A stretch of 64,000 bases of DNA, taken from Orlajensenia flava (GTDB lineage: Bacteria > Actinomycetota > Actinomycetes > Actinomycetales > Microbacteriaceae). The position numbers and the translations under genes were made by a program. Shown here in pieces: positions 1-10,485 of the stretch. The DNA is taken from positions 1 to 64,000 of the forward strand of contig NZ_SSSN01000002.1 of assembly GCF_004801905.1 (NCBI RefSeq), written 5' to 3'. How positions within the stretch are numbered: the stretch's first letter is position 1; the number at the start of each line of letters is the position of its first letter. The notes below the pieces were generated by a model that did no database searches, was not told the origin of the DNA, and saw only the letters and a program-made list of their open reading frames with translations.

Positions 1-2
1 AG

Positions 3-605
3 AGCCCCGACATGTACCCGGACGCCGCCAAGAACGGCAGCCAGCCCGGCATCGAGGCCATGCGCGACGTCGCCGAGGGCATCACCGGACTGCCGATCCA
101 GTACTACGTGCTGATCGACATGCAGGGATTCTCCGACCTCATCGACGCGCTCGGCGGGGTGGACATCACCGTGACGGAACGGGTTCCCCTCGGCGGTGAC
201 GAGGACCTCAACGGTGTTGCCGAGTGGTTCGAGCCCGGTAAGCAGCACATGGACGGCTACCACGCGACGTGGTACGCCCGGTCGCGACACGGTACGAGTG
301 ACTACGACCGGATGGCGCGCCAGCGCCAACTGCAGGATGCCGTGCTCAAGCAGTTCAACCCGACGAACGTGCTGGCGAAGTTCCAGGGCATCGCGGCGGC
401 GGGCGCGCAGGTTGTGAAGACCGACATCCCGCAGTCGATGCTCGGGTATTTCGTGGATCTCGCATCCAAGACCAAGGAGATACCCGTCACCAATGTCGAG
501 ATGGTGCCGCCGACGGTCGACCCGACCGACCCCGATTACGGCGTGATCCAGGCCATGGTGAAGGCGGCGGTGTTCCCGCCGAGCCCGACGCCGAGCGCCA
601 AGTAG
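3..605 (+). CDS. LCP (LytR-CpsA-Psr) family glycan ligase, 5'-truncated by window edge
   Basis: The reading frame is open to the left edge, so only the C-terminal 200 residues are present. The visible part matches the second half of an LCP catalytic domain: an 'IQYYVLIDMQGFSDLIDALGGV' type core, then 'GYHATWYARSRH', where the Arg residues contact the pyrophosphate of the lipid-linked substrate, then 'DYDRMARQRQLQ'. LCP enzymes are membrane-anchored, act outside the cell, and move undecaprenyl-PP-linked glycans onto peptidoglycan. The membrane anchor would lie upstream of the window. The tail ends in a short Pro/Ser-rich stretch (PPSPTPSAK). It sits at the edge of a rhamnose and glycosyltransferase locus, which fits the last step of wall-glycan assembly. 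The stop is one base from the stop of the convergent glycosyltransferase. Confidence 0.9.
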   Translation, partial: SPDMYPDAAKNGSQPGIEAMRDVAEGITGLPIQYYVLIDMQGFSDLIDALGGVDITVTERVPLGGDEDLNGVAEWFEPGKQHMDGYHATWYARSRHGTSDYDRMARQRQLQDAVLKQFNPTNVLAKFQGIAAAGAQVVKTDIPQSMLGYFVDLASKTKEIPVTNVEMVPPTVDPTDPDYGVIQAMVKAAVFPPSPTPSAK

Positions 606-606
606 G

Positions 607-1563
607 TCAGCGGGTTAGGAGACGGTGCAGTCTCGGTGGGATCTTGCCTCGAACTCTTGCGAGGCCGTGGACGGTCCCGGCGAGAACAGCGATCGCGTGT
701 CTTCCGCGCTGCGGCCCACTGGCGACCGCATCAAAGGTGGGACCGATCTGGCGCTTGATAACGGCTAGCGACCACCGTCGGTGCCTCCGGGCGAACCGGA
801 AGACCATATCGATGTTGTTGCGGGTGATGTAGTACTGCCGGAACGGCGAGTGATATTGATAGAGCGCCGGTCGTCCATCCCGGGTCACCTGGCGGCCGAA
901 CGGACGGTAGGGCACCATCTCGCCGAGACTGTGTCGGATGTCGGTCCCGGTTGCCACGGCAATGCGGAATCCGCGTTCTCGAATCCGCACGCAGTACTCG
1001 GTGTCCACACAATCGATGACCAGCCGCTCGTCGAAAAGGCCCCCCATCTGCAGGCACTCGCGGGAGATGACGAATCCCGACTGGATGGCCTCGGGGACGA
1101 GACCGAGGCCTTCTGGCGAACGTAAGGAAGGAATGGATGGCGCGCCATTAACTGCGTCAGCGCATACGACGCCCAGCCGTGTCACGGGATTAGCGACAGC
1201 GAAGGTAGCCAGACAAGCCTCCACGTACCCGTCGGGCAATGCGGTGTCTTGGTCGATGTTGAGGACATAGTCTGCTCGGTCCGCAAGGGCGGCTCGCACG
1301 CCGGTGTTCAACGCTGCAGCAATGCCCGAGTTGTTGGACAAGCGCAAGACGATGACGCTGTCCGAAGCGATCGAGTCGAGTAGAGGGTTGGCCCCGGGCC
1401 CACTGCCGTCGTCGACCACGAACACGCGATCGACTTGTCTGGAGAGGGCTTGCACGTGAAAAAAGACCTCTGCATCGGGATGGAAGGTCGGCACCACCGC
1501 CACTACCCGAACCGACGCATGCTCGGCGCCATCGAGAGCGGTCGGGGCTTCGGGAAGGAGCAT
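607..1563 (-). CDS. GT2 family glycosyltransferase, rhamnosyltransferase-like
   Basis: A 318-residue GT-A fold enzyme with the family 2 hallmarks: 'VVPTFHPD' at the N-terminus, 'VDDGSG' near residue 50, 'NNSGIAAALNTG', the metal/nucleotide-binding 'NIDQD' near residue 100, and the acceptor-side 'GGLFDERLVIDCVDTEYCVR'. The DQD motif and the spacing resemble bacterial rhamnosyltransferases of the RfbF type, which would suit the complete dTDP-rhamnose pathway nearby; the sugar specificity is inferred. The ATG is placed 6 bases downstream of a TAAACT box with no Shine-Dalgarno, so translation is probably leaderless. It is divergent from the next gene with only 42 bases between starts. Confidence 0.85.
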   Translation of the reverse strand: MLLPEAPTALDGAEHASVRVVAVVPTFHPDAEVFFHVQALSRQVDRVFVVDDGSGPGANPLLDSIASDSVIVLRLSNNSGIAAALNTGVRAALADRADYVLNIDQDTALPDGYVEACLATFAVANPVTRLGVVCADAVNGAPSIPSLRSPEGLGLVPEAIQSGFVISRECLQMGGLFDERLVIDCVDTEYCVRIRERGFRIAVATGTDIRHSLGEMVPYRPFGRQVTRDGRPALYQYHSPFRQYYITRNNIDMVFRFARRHRRWSLAVIKRQIGPTFDAVASGPQRGRHAIAVLAGTVHGLARVRGKIPPRLHRLLTR

Positions 1564-1569
1564 TAAGCT

Positions 1570-1575
1570 AGTTTA
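1570..1575 (-). promoter_or_regulatory. -10 box TAAACT of a leaderless glycosyltransferase gene
   Basis: TAAACT on the minus strand lies exactly 6 bases before the ATG at 1563, so the transcript would start at or next to the start codon. No ribosome binding site is present. The divergent intergenic gap is only 42 bases. Confidence 0.5.
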
Positions 1576-1605
1576 GGTCGGTCAGTTGGTGGGAGAGGAC
1601 GCGTT

Positions 1606-1890
1606 GTGCGCTTAGAACACGGGGGGACGTGGCTCGAATCTCGAGGCGATGCTCTACCCACTGTGGCAATGGTCGAGGCAGAGCACGAGCTCGCGCTCAT
1701 CGACAGAGTCATCGGCCTCGAGATGCAGGTGGAAGAACTTCGCCGTCTCGATCGGCTCGACCCCGCCAGCTCCCTTGCCCAACGCGAGTCGGTCGCCGCT
1801 CTCAAGGAGACCTTCACCTGGCGGGCGGGGCGCGTGATCACTCTGCCCATTCGTGCGGCGCGATTCGCCAGGCGGGTGATTCTGCGGTGA
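1606..1890 (+). CDS. Small coiled-coil protein coupled to the next glycosyltransferase
   Basis: A 94-residue protein starting at GTG with a good ribosome binding site (GGGAGAGG, 5-8 bases upstream). It has an acidic, helix-forming stretch at residues 18-45 (EAEHELALIDRVIGLEMQ and following heptad-like Leu/Ile spacing), then a basic segment 'TFTWRAGRVITLPIRAARF'. A short coil followed by a 'W-R-x-G-R-x-I-x-x-P-x-R' segment is often seen fused at the end of bacterial glycosyltransferases; here it is a separate gene. Its TGA overlaps the ATG of the next gene by one base (TGATG), which implies translational coupling. A partner or scaffold role for the downstream transferase is inference. The overlapping antisense frame is a GC shadow. 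Confidence 0.65.
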   Translation: MRLEHGGTWLESRGDALPTVAMVEAEHELALIDRVIGLEMQVEELRRLDRLDPASSLAQRESVAALKETFTWRAGRVITLPIRAARFARRVILR

Positions 1891-3374
1891 TGAATGGGTC
1901 CGAGTCCGCGGGTAGTGCGATCTGGGTGAGCTCCGTCGGGTTAGATGCCGAGCAGTTGCGTGCCGCCGTCGATTCGGCCGTTGCGCAGGTGCCGCATGAA
2001 GACGTTGTGGTGGTGGGTCGGCACGGCGAGGCGGAGACAGTGGGCAGGGCTTCCGGAGTGATGGTGGTAGACGACGACGGAGCGTCATTGTCCGCGCTGC
2101 TGGCTTCGAGCTCCGCGAAGGCGATCATTGTCCTGCGGTGGGGCACCCTCGCGCCGGGCGCGGTAACTGAGATCGAAGCGTTTCTCCGCAACAACGTCGG
2201 AGTCGACGTGATCTACGGAGATTCCGTCACTTCGAACGGTGCCCCCTTGTTCCGACCGCTGTTCTCTCCAATCCGACTACGGTCGAACGACTACCTCGGA
2301 CCTGTTGTCGCCATCCGTATTCACGTGTTGAAGGCGATCGGTGGCATCGATCGGCACGCGGCCCGGTCGCACGTGCTCGAAGTCGCTCTGCGGGCCCACG
2401 ACGCTGGAAGTGTCATCAGTCTCCTCCCGGTAGTGATCGCACGAGAGGACCTAGCGTTCAACGACTTTTCCGACACGGTCGAGGCCCAGAGGGCCGCCGT
2501 CGGACGCTACCTCGCAGCCAAGGGCGTTGACGCTCGGATCGAAGAAGTGGCACCGTTCGTCCGCCGCATCCGCTATGACGTGGTCGGCGCCCCGCTCGTC
2601 TCGATCGTCATCCCGACACGAGGCGGCAGCGCTGTCATCGCTGGCGGCGATCGAGTGCTCGTCGTGGAGGCCGTGCGCGGGATCATCGAGCGGTCGACTT
2701 ACCGACACCTCCAATTCGTCATCGTTGCAGACCTCGACACGCCAGTCGCCGTCATCGAGGAGCTCGAGGTGATGTGCGGCGATGCACTCCGTCTGATCGC
2801 ATGGACGGACGAGTTCAACTTCAGCGCCAAGATGAATAGGGGGGTGCTAGCGGCCGACGGCGAGTACGTCGTTCTGCTGAACGACGATGTCGAACTTGTC
2901 TCTCCCGATTGGATCGAGACGATGGTCGGACTGGCACAGCAAGATGGTGTCGGAATCGTCGGCGCCATGTTGTACTTCGAGGACAGCACCTTGCAACACG
3001 CCGGACAGGTCTATGTGGGTGCCGTCGCCGGCCATGCGGCATTCGGCTGGCCAGGCGGCCAGAACGATTCGATCATGTCGCTCTCGGTCGACCACGAGGT
3101 GTCGGGTGTCACGGCGGCCTGCGCCCTGATGCGTCGAGATCTGTTCTTGGAATTGGGAGGCTTCACCCTCGCACTTCCGGGGAACTACAACGACGTCGAT
3201 CTGAACATGAAAGTGAGGACGGCTGGCTACAGCGCGGTGTTCTCACCCTGGGTGAGGCTATACCACTTCGAATCGAAAAGCCGCGACCCGAAGATCCTCG
3301 ACTCTGATCTCTTAACGCTGCAAGCGCGCTGGGCGGGACTCATGCAGGTCGAGATGTATTCGCGAATGCTCTGA
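1890..3374 (+). CDS. Large GT2 family glycosyltransferase with degenerate N-terminal GT-A half
   Basis: 494 residues. The C-terminal domain from about residue 233 is a clear GT2 enzyme: 'VSIVIPTRGG', 'NFSAKMNRGVLAADGEY', 'LLNDDVELVSPDWIE' (the DD metal site), 'QHAGQVYVG' and 'GNYNDVDLNMKVR'. These motifs are typical of rhamnan and O-antigen transferases that carry two GT modules. The N-terminal 230 residues retain only the acceptor half of such a module ('DVIYGDSVTSN', 'FSPIRLRSNDYLGPVVAIR') and lack the nucleotide-binding motifs, so that half is probably structural. Start: ATG overlapping the upstream stop by one base. A longer in-frame extension upstream is rejected because it reads through the small coil gene in a nonsense Arg/Ser-rich frame. 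Confidence 0.85.
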   Translation: MNGSESAGSAIWVSSVGLDAEQLRAAVDSAVAQVPHEDVVVVGRHGEAETVGRASGVMVVDDDGASLSALLASSSAKAIIVLRWGTLAPGAVTEIEAFLRNNVGVDVIYGDSVTSNGAPLFRPLFSPIRLRSNDYLGPVVAIRIHVLKAIGGIDRHAARSHVLEVALRAHDAGSVISLLPVVIAREDLAFNDFSDTVEAQRAAVGRYLAAKGVDARIEEVAPFVRRIRYDVVGAPLVSIVIPTRGGSAVIAGGDRVLVVEAVRGIIERSTYRHLQFVIVADLDTPVAVIEELEVMCGDALRLIAWTDEFNFSAKMNRGVLAADGEYVVLLNDDVELVSPDWIETMVGLAQQDGVGIVGAMLYFEDSTLQHAGQVYVGAVAGHAAFGWPGGQNDSIMSLSVDHEVSGVTAACALMRRDLFLELGGFTLALPGNYNDVDLNMKVRTAGYSAVFSPWVRLYHFESKSRDPKILDSDLLTLQARWAGLMQVEMYSRML

Positions 3375-3380
3375 GATCGC

Positions 3381-4472
3381 TCAGAGGTCGGCGTGCAGCC
3401 GCCAGATCTGCTCTCCGGTTTCTCGCCAGCTGAACAGGCGTTGTCTGTCCGCGACAGCGATCCGACGACGGCTGAGCTCTGACTCATCAGCCAGAAGTCT
3501 CTGCGTGGTTTCGGCCAACGCGGCGGCAAGGTCGGAATGGGCCGCAACGACTCCTACCGCTGCGTCTTGAGCGATCTCCGCGTAGGCGGCGTCGGCCAGA
3601 TGCGCGACAGGCGTGCCGACAGCCAGCGGTTCCAACAACAGTTCTGCTTCGTCGCCGCCGTCCGCGGCGAGAACGAAGATCTCAGCGCGAGAGATGATCA
3701 CCGCGCGGGTCGCTCCATCGGCGTCCACGATGACGAGATCGCTGGGCTCAGGCGACGGTTGCGAAGTCGTCTCGGCTAGCGCGCCTCTCTGCAGAATGAC
3801 GACTGATAGCTCATCGTCACCCAGACGGACTTTCTTCGAGATCTGCTCCGCGAGCGCCCGATTGCGCACATGGCATGCGATCGCGACGTACCGCTTCGGA
3901 AGTCCGAGAGATCGTGAATGGGCTTCGGGATCGGTGGGTAGAAGCAGGTCGGTGGGCGGAGCGACAGGGATTACGCGTATTCGATCTCCGAAGTCGGCAA
4001 TCTCCGTCAAACGTCCCGCGAGCGCATGAGTGGCGACGACGACGGCATCCGCGCTCTTCCGTGCGCGGCGCAGCATCGCTTTGGTCCAAGCGACGTCGAC
4101 CGGACGCAGGCTGGCCGGATGGCGCCAGGCGTCCAGATCACGCACCGTCACCGTCGTCTGATCCCCATCAGACCGCGAATGACGCTTCAACGGTGCGAGG
4201 AGACTAGGCGAGTGAATGAGGCCCCCTCCGCTAAGGGTGACTCCCAGCTGCCACGCGACGGCCAGCTCTCGCGATGCCAAGGCGGCGCGCACGATGGGCG
4301 CTCCGCCGATTTCGCTGCCGCCCTCCGCGCTGCCGGCCCCGATGAGAGCTTCGACGTCGCAGTTCGCGGGAGCGGTGAGGACGAGTGAAGTAGTGATGTC
4401 GCGCGCAAACGCAGCGCCTGGCTCACCGCCTGCCGAGAAGCCCACATCTGCGATAACCCGAAGTGTCGTCAT
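3381..4472 (-). CDS. GT-B fold (GT4-like) glycosyltransferase
   Basis: 363 residues. The layout is that of a retaining GT-B enzyme: an N-terminal half with 'GGGLIHSPSLLAPLKRH' and 'TVTVRDLDAWRHPASL', a middle 'ADAVVVATHALAGRLTEI...RIRVIPVAP' typical of family 4, and a C-terminal half with 'VAIACHVRNRALAEQ' and a degenerate phosphate-binding region 'FVLAADGGDEAELLLEPLAVGTPVAHL'. The canonical E-x7-E is present only in altered form, so the donor is unclear. A mannosyl- or rhamnosyltransferase role in glycan assembly is inferred from context. It follows rmlD after 3 bases and would be co-transcribed with rmlB and rmlD. Its stop is 6 bases from the convergent GT2 stop. Confidence 0.7.
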   Translation of the reverse strand: MTTLRVIADVGFSAGGEPGAAFARDITTSLVLTAPANCDVEALIGAGSAEGGSEIGGAPIVRAALASRELAVAWQLGVTLSGGGLIHSPSLLAPLKRHSRSDGDQTTVTVRDLDAWRHPASLRPVDVAWTKAMLRRARKSADAVVVATHALAGRLTEIADFGDRIRVIPVAPPTDLLLPTDPEAHSRSLGLPKRYVAIACHVRNRALAEQISKKVRLGDDELSVVILQRGALAETTSQPSPEPSDLVIVDADGATRAVIISRAEIFVLAADGGDEAELLLEPLAVGTPVAHLADAAYAEIAQDAAVGVVAAHSDLAAALAETTQRLLADESELSRRRIAVADRQRLFSWRETGEQIWRLHADL

Positions 4473-4475
4473 TCG

Positions 4476-6373
<1,898 letters not shown>

Positions 6374-6389
6374 TCAGTTTCGACCACCG

Positions 6390-7823
6390 TCAGAGGGCGG
6401 CCGCTACCACGCCAAGAGAGCCGACAACGCCCATCGCGGCAAGGAGGACGCCGAAAGGTCTCCTGTTGAATAGCGACAGCACGAGCAATACGAGCAGTGG
6501 TGAAAGAGCGATCGAGTACCGCCCCACGATCCCGAAATCGAATCCGAAAGTAAGCCAATTCGAGAGACGAAGCGCTGGGGGATACAGCAACAACGTACCG
6601 ACGGTTCCCGCTGTCAGGACGTAGACAGGGCTGAGCACTCGTTGCCGCGCCTGAGCGCGAGGTGGCAGGGCTGAGGACATCACGCCACCGTCCCGCAGTA
6701 TGATCCGAAGGACGACGAGAATGAGCACCCCGAGGACGAAGACTGTAATCCACAGCGGCATCCCCGTGGCGGCCGCTCTGAGCACCCGGCCGACTAAGGT
6801 CTGCGGGCGCGCCCAGATCCCCATCGATTCAACCCACGGCGTATGCAGATTTACGAACTCGGTGACCATGCCAACTATCGCGTCCTTCTTCCCAGTGGGC
6901 GCGATAAAGCCGAACAGCGCCTTGTTGGGCTGAGTCGCCGTGATCCGGATGTACTGGCCCCAAACAATTATCGGCGTCAAGATTGTGCCTACCAGAACCC
7001 AGAAATGCCACCATCGCGGTCGCCACGATCCTTCGAGCCGCCAACCCAGCCGCTCAGCCACTAAGGTAACCGCGATTAGAAACAGGAAACCCCCAACGGG
7101 GAGGGAATCCGTCACCGCGACGAGCGACGCCAAAGCGGACGCAATCACGAACCAGAGGAACCCTTTGCCTCGCACAATCCAGAGTATGCCCGTCCCCGCG
7201 ATGAGCGAGCCGGCCAGGATGGCCGTCGAGCCGGGATTGACCAGAGTACCGAGCAACACGATCATGGACGCGGCCACCGGGACTGTCGTCGCAGCGATCA
7301 GCCTTCCAGTTCGCATCCCGATTGCCCAGGCGAACAGTGCGCATGAAATAACGCCCGCGATTGTCAAGATGGCGCTGTAGATTCGGACGGCCGAGATAGT
7401 AGCTATTAGGCCGGTGTTTCCTGTGACCCAGGCAGAGAAATCGGCGAATAGGGCGGCGCCGATGAAGTAGGTCGGGTAATGGATGTACCCGCTGGTGTAT
7501 TTTCCGGCTGGCAGAGTGGACACGGTGAACCGCTCGTCCCCGCACGGATAGGGCGATCCCGCTTCGTGGCCCACGCCGCACGACCACTGATCGACCAACC
7601 CTTGCGTGTACGGCGCGCCTCGCCAAGGTAGTTCGCCGCCCAACACGCGGAGGACGTAGTCGTAGTGCACGTGTTCGTCCACTACTGACATTGGATGGCC
7701 GTCGCCAGCGAGGGCGAGTAGGCCGGCGGAGAAGACGGCGATGACGACTGCAGTGCTGACCAAGGTCCACATGCGGGCGTGACGGCGCAGTGACCGGATG
7801 ATCCGCGCGAACCATTCGGACAT
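6390..7823 (-). CDS. Multi-pass membrane protein, DUF2142-like (GT-C type)
   Basis: 477 residues with an N-terminal membrane segment (about 20-40), a large outside loop and about ten further hydrophobic spans. The first loop holds 'VVDEHVHYDYVLRVLGG' and 'YIHYPTYFIGAALF', which match the D-E and 'H-P-P-x-Y-Y' loop motifs of DUF2142 membrane proteins. These are thought to be GT-C transferases using polyprenyl-phosphate sugars outside the membrane. Cysteines in the loop (WSCG, PYPCG) could form a disulfide. The start ATG has AAAGGG upstream. Base composition in this gene is visibly less GC-rich than in the housekeeping genes at the right end. The family call is moderately sure; a sugar-transfer function is inference. 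Confidence 0.65.
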   Translation of the reverse strand: MSEWFARIIRSLRRHARMWTLVSTAVVIAVFSAGLLALAGDGHPMSVVDEHVHYDYVLRVLGGELPWRGAPYTQGLVDQWSCGVGHEAGSPYPCGDERFTVSTLPAGKYTSGYIHYPTYFIGAALFADFSAWVTGNTGLIATISAVRIYSAILTIAGVISCALFAWAIGMRTGRLIAATTVPVAASMIVLLGTLVNPGSTAILAGSLIAGTGILWIVRGKGFLWFVIASALASLVAVTDSLPVGGFLFLIAVTLVAERLGWRLEGSWRPRWWHFWVLVGTILTPIIVWGQYIRITATQPNKALFGFIAPTGKKDAIVGMVTEFVNLHTPWVESMGIWARPQTLVGRVLRAAATGMPLWITVFVLGVLILVVLRIILRDGGVMSSALPPRAQARQRVLSPVYVLTAGTVGTLLLYPPALRLSNWLTFGFDFGIVGRYSIALSPLLVLLVLSLFNRRPFGVLLAAMGVVGSLGVVAAAL

Positions 7824-8140
7824 GGTGTGCTGGCCCTTTCGCGGTTCCTGAGGTCACCCTCCGGCAGGTGATCCATCTCACCCTATTGGGGCAGCGCCGT
7901 AATGTCGTTCGCTTCGGCTCATCCAAAAGCAACGAACAGTATCAATCGCCCGGAGGCCTCGGTCGGCCAGCCGCGAACGGCCATCTGGTCCTCAATGATC
8001 CGCAGGGCGAGTCGCGCTCATGGCATCCAGTGAGACCCACCTGAAGCTCGACGGCCCGAAGACCATCAGGTTCCGATGGCCGCACGCGCCCCTGCACAGG
8101 CGGACGTGCCTCGGACGTGTCGTTGCATAAACTGGACGGC
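7824..8140. other. Divergent intergenic region between membrane protein and rmlC
   Basis: About 317 bases between two divergent starts. It holds the TAAACT box of rmlC at its right edge. A 36-codon frame (8020-8130) lies in it but has no ribosome binding site and no recognisable similarity. I see no RNA gene or clear hairpin. Confidence 0.4.
8128..8133 (+). promoter_or_regulatory. -10 box TAAACT of leaderless rmlC
   Basis: TAAACT lies 7 bases before the GTG at 8141. The position predicts transcription starting at the start codon, and it supports that GTG over the in-frame GTG 24 bases upstream, which would lie ahead of the promoter box. Confidence 0.5.
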
Positions 8141-8749
8141 GTGCAGATCAGAGAACTGAAGATCCCGGACAGCTACGAGATCACTCCTCGGCAGTTTCCC
8201 GACGAACGGGGCGTGTTCCTCGAATGGTACCGGTTCGACCGGCTCGAGGAGGCGGTCGGTCACCGGCTGGACCTCGCGCAGGGAAACACCTCAGTCTCCC
8301 GTCGGGGCGTAGTGCGGGGGATCCACTTCGCGGATGTGCCGCCGAGCCAAGCAAAGTACGTGACGGCCAATCGTGGCGCCGTCCTCGACTTCGTCGTCGA
8401 CATCCGGGTCGGATCCCCCACTTTCGGCCAATGGGACTCGGTGCTACTCGATGACGTCGACCGGCGGGCCATCTACATCGCGGAGGGGCTGGGCCACTGC
8501 TTCGTGGCGCTCACTGACGACGCGACTGTCAGCTATCTCGTCACGACCTCGTTCAACGCAGAGCGTGAGCACGGCGTTGATCCCACTGATCCGGAGGTAG
8601 GTCTGCGCTTCCCAGTCGATGCGGACGAGCTTCTGCTCTCTCGGAAGGACACCGGGGCGCCGAGTCTGGCCGAGGCAGCGGCGTCCGGGCTGCTCCCGAC
8701 GTGGGACGGGGCGCGAGCGTACTACGCGTCGCTCGACGGGAAGGCCTGA
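8141..8749 (+). CDS. rmlC: dTDP-4-dehydrorhamnose 3,5-epimerase
   Basis: 202 residues, normal length for RmlC. The protein opens '[14 protein letters not shown]', as most RmlC do, and carries '[11 protein letters not shown]', '[16 protein letters not shown]' (active-site His in a cupin fold), '[19 protein letters not shown]', '[18 protein letters not shown]' and the closing '[12 protein letters not shown]'. The enzyme epimerises C3 and C5 of the keto sugar made by RmlB. The start is assigned from the family N-terminus together with the TAAACT box 7 bases upstream. An in-frame GTG eight codons earlier is less likely. One base separates its stop from rmlA. Confidence 0.95.
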   Translation: MQIRELKIPDSYEITPRQFPDERGVFLEWYRFDRLEEAVGHRLDLAQGNTSVSRRGVVRGIHFADVPPSQAKYVTANRGAVLDFVVDIRVGSPTFGQWDSVLLDDVDRRAIYIAEGLGHCFVALTDDATVSYLVTTSFNAEREHGVDPTDPEVGLRFPVDADELLLSRKDTGAPSLAEAAASGLLPTWDGARAYYASLDGKA

Positions 8750-8750
8750 C

Positions 8751-9614
8751 ATGCGTGGAATCATCCTTGCTGGTGGATCCGGTACCAGGCTCTGGCCGAT
8801 CACCAAAGGTATCTCCAAACAACTCATGCCCATCTACGACAAGCCGATGGTGTACTACCCACTGTCGACGCTGATGATGGCGGGAATCAACGAGATTCTG
8901 GTTATCACGACTCCGGAGTACAACGACCAGTTTCGCGCCCTGCTTGGCGATGGTTCCGCGCTTGGCATGCGCATCGAGTACGCTGTGCAGCCCAGCCCTG
9001 ATGGACTCGCTCAGGCGTTCATCATCGGCGAGCAATTCATCGGCACCGAGTCGGTGGCTCTCGTACTAGGAGACAACATCTTTCACGGAACCGGGCTCGG
9101 ATCGGCGCTACGAGGCAACCACGAGATCGACGGGGCGCTCATCTTCGCTTACCACGTCAGTGATCCCACCGCGTACGGAGTGGTCGAGTTCGATGCTGAC
9201 AATCGCGCGATCTCCATCGAGGAGAAGCCCGTGGCGCCCAAGAGCAATTTCGCAGTTCCCGGCCTCTACTTCTACGACAACCGCGTCATCGAGATCGCGA
9301 AGACCATCGAACCCAGCGACCGTGGAGAGCTCGAGATCAGCACGGTCAACGATCGCTACCTCCAGCAGGGGAAGCTCGGAGTGCAGGTGCTCGATCGAGG
9401 GACGGCTTGGCTCGATACCGGCACGTTCGAGTCGATGATGCAGGCATCGGAATACGTGCGTGTCATTGAGGATCGTCAGGGATTCAAGATTGGATGCATC
9501 GAAGAGATCGCCTGGCGCGCCGGGTGGATCGACGACGATCGCCTCGCCGAACTGGCAGCACCCCTTGTCAAGAGCGGCTACGGCGCCTATCTGCGCCGGC
9601 TGATCGCCCGCTGA
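8751..9614 (+). CDS. rmlA: Glucose-1-phosphate thymidylyltransferase
   Basis: 287 residues. It makes dTDP-glucose, the first step of dTDP-L-rhamnose synthesis. Motifs: '[18 protein letters not shown]' and '[16 protein letters not shown]' at the N-terminus (nucleotide-binding loop), '[11 protein letters not shown]' (catalytic Asp), '[19 protein letters not shown]' and '[17 protein letters not shown]'. The ATG follows the rmlC stop after one base, so the two are coupled. The last 47 bases overlap the 3' end of a convergent glycosyltransferase gene. Confidence 0.97.
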   Translation: MRGIILAGGSGTRLWPITKGISKQLMPIYDKPMVYYPLSTLMMAGINEILVITTPEYNDQFRALLGDGSALGMRIEYAVQPSPDGLAQAFIIGEQFIGTESVALVLGDNIFHGTGLGSALRGNHEIDGALIFAYHVSDPTAYGVVEFDADNRAISIEEKPVAPKSNFAVPGLYFYDNRVIEIAKTIEPSDRGELEISTVNDRYLQQGKLGVQVLDRGTAWLDTGTFESMMQASEYVRVIEDRQGFKIGCIEEIAWRAGWIDDDRLAELAAPLVKSGYGAYLRRLIAR

Positions 9615-10485
9615 CGAATCCGCGGGCGCGACGCTTGGCGAATATCGATCTAACTCGCAATCCGAGAAGCAGGCAGGCACGCACGGGCCAGAGCAACGTA
9701 CCGGCGTACTTCTTCTGGATGAACCGCTCAGCGCTATCGTGGTGGGCTCCGATCATGGCCTCTGATTCGCCAGCAGTTGAGTGTCCGCCGGTGTGCGTCA
9801 CCTCAGCGTCCGGCAGGAAACGATTTCGCCACCCGGCGCGGCCGAACCGGTAGCCGAGGTCCACGTCCTCGAAGTACATGAAGAACTCTTCGTCGAAACC
9901 GCCGATCTGCTCAAAAGCGCTCCGCCGCACGAGGAGGCACGAGCCAGACAGCCAACCCGCGTCACGTACATGGTCGTAATCCTCGATCCGGTGGTAGCGC
10001 GCGGTCCAGGGGTTGGAGGGCCAGACACCGGAGAATAATGCATGCCCGATACCGGTGCGCAAGCTCGGTACGGACCGGGCGGACGGGTATGTCGCTCCCT
10101 CCTCGTCGCGGATGAGCGGCCCGACCGCAGCGATGTCAACCTGAGTATCGCCCTCGTGAAGCATCGCGTCTATTGCGCCAGCATGGAAGACGACGTCGGG
10201 ATTGGTTATCACTATCCATTCCACCGACGTGGGCAAGCTGCGCACTAACGCGTTGATTGCGGCCCCGTATCCGGGGTTTGACGGTAGCGCCGTGTACCCG
10301 CCGCCCGCCACCCGGACGGCATCTTCTGTTCCAGCCTGGGACGGTAGATTGTCGGCCACCGCGAGCAGGGTCGGGTGATCGGTCGCGTCGCGTACGCTGT
10401 CGAGCATCGTGGCGATCTCGCCCGCCGACCCATAGCTGACCGAGAGGACCGCGACGATAGGGCGCGCGGGACGCTGGTCAGTCAT
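9568..10485 (-). CDS. WbbL-like rhamnosyltransferase (GT2)
   Basis: 305 residues. Strong resemblance to mycobacterial WbbL, which adds L-rhamnose to GlcNAc-PP-decaprenol to make the wall-glycan linker. Shared features along the chain are: '[16 protein letters not shown]', '[12 protein letters not shown]', '[17 protein letters not shown]', '[21 protein letters not shown]', '[12 protein letters not shown]', '[20 protein letters not shown]', '[18 protein letters not shown]' and 'HTGGHSTAG'. The YPSAR and [11 protein letters not shown] segments are characteristic. Start ATG overlaps the wzt-like stop as ATGA, so it is translationally coupled to the ABC exporter. Its 3' end runs 47 bases into the convergent rmlA, so the final 15 codons are read from both strands. 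The substrate is inferred from similarity. Confidence 0.85.
   Translation of the reverse strand: MTDQRPARPIVAVLSVSYGSAGEIATMLDSVRDATDHPTLLAVADNLPSQAGTEDAVRVAGGGYTALPSNPGYGAAINALVRSLPTSVEWIVITNPDVVFHAGAIDAMLHEGDTQVDIAAVGPLIRDEEGATYPSARSVPSLRTGIGHALFSGVWPSNPWTARYHRIEDYDHVRDAGWLSGSCLLVRRSAFEQIGGFDEEFFMYFEDVDLGYRFGRAGWRNRFLPDAEVTHTGGHSTAGESEAMIGAHHDSAERFIQKKYAGTLLWPVRACLLLGLRVRSIFAKRRARGFVSGRSAGADRRRSRS

Noticed and set aside
8020-8130. A 36-codon frame ahead of rmlC
   Set aside because: No ribosome binding site, no box at leaderless distance, no similarity known to me; it ends inside the rmlC promoter box.
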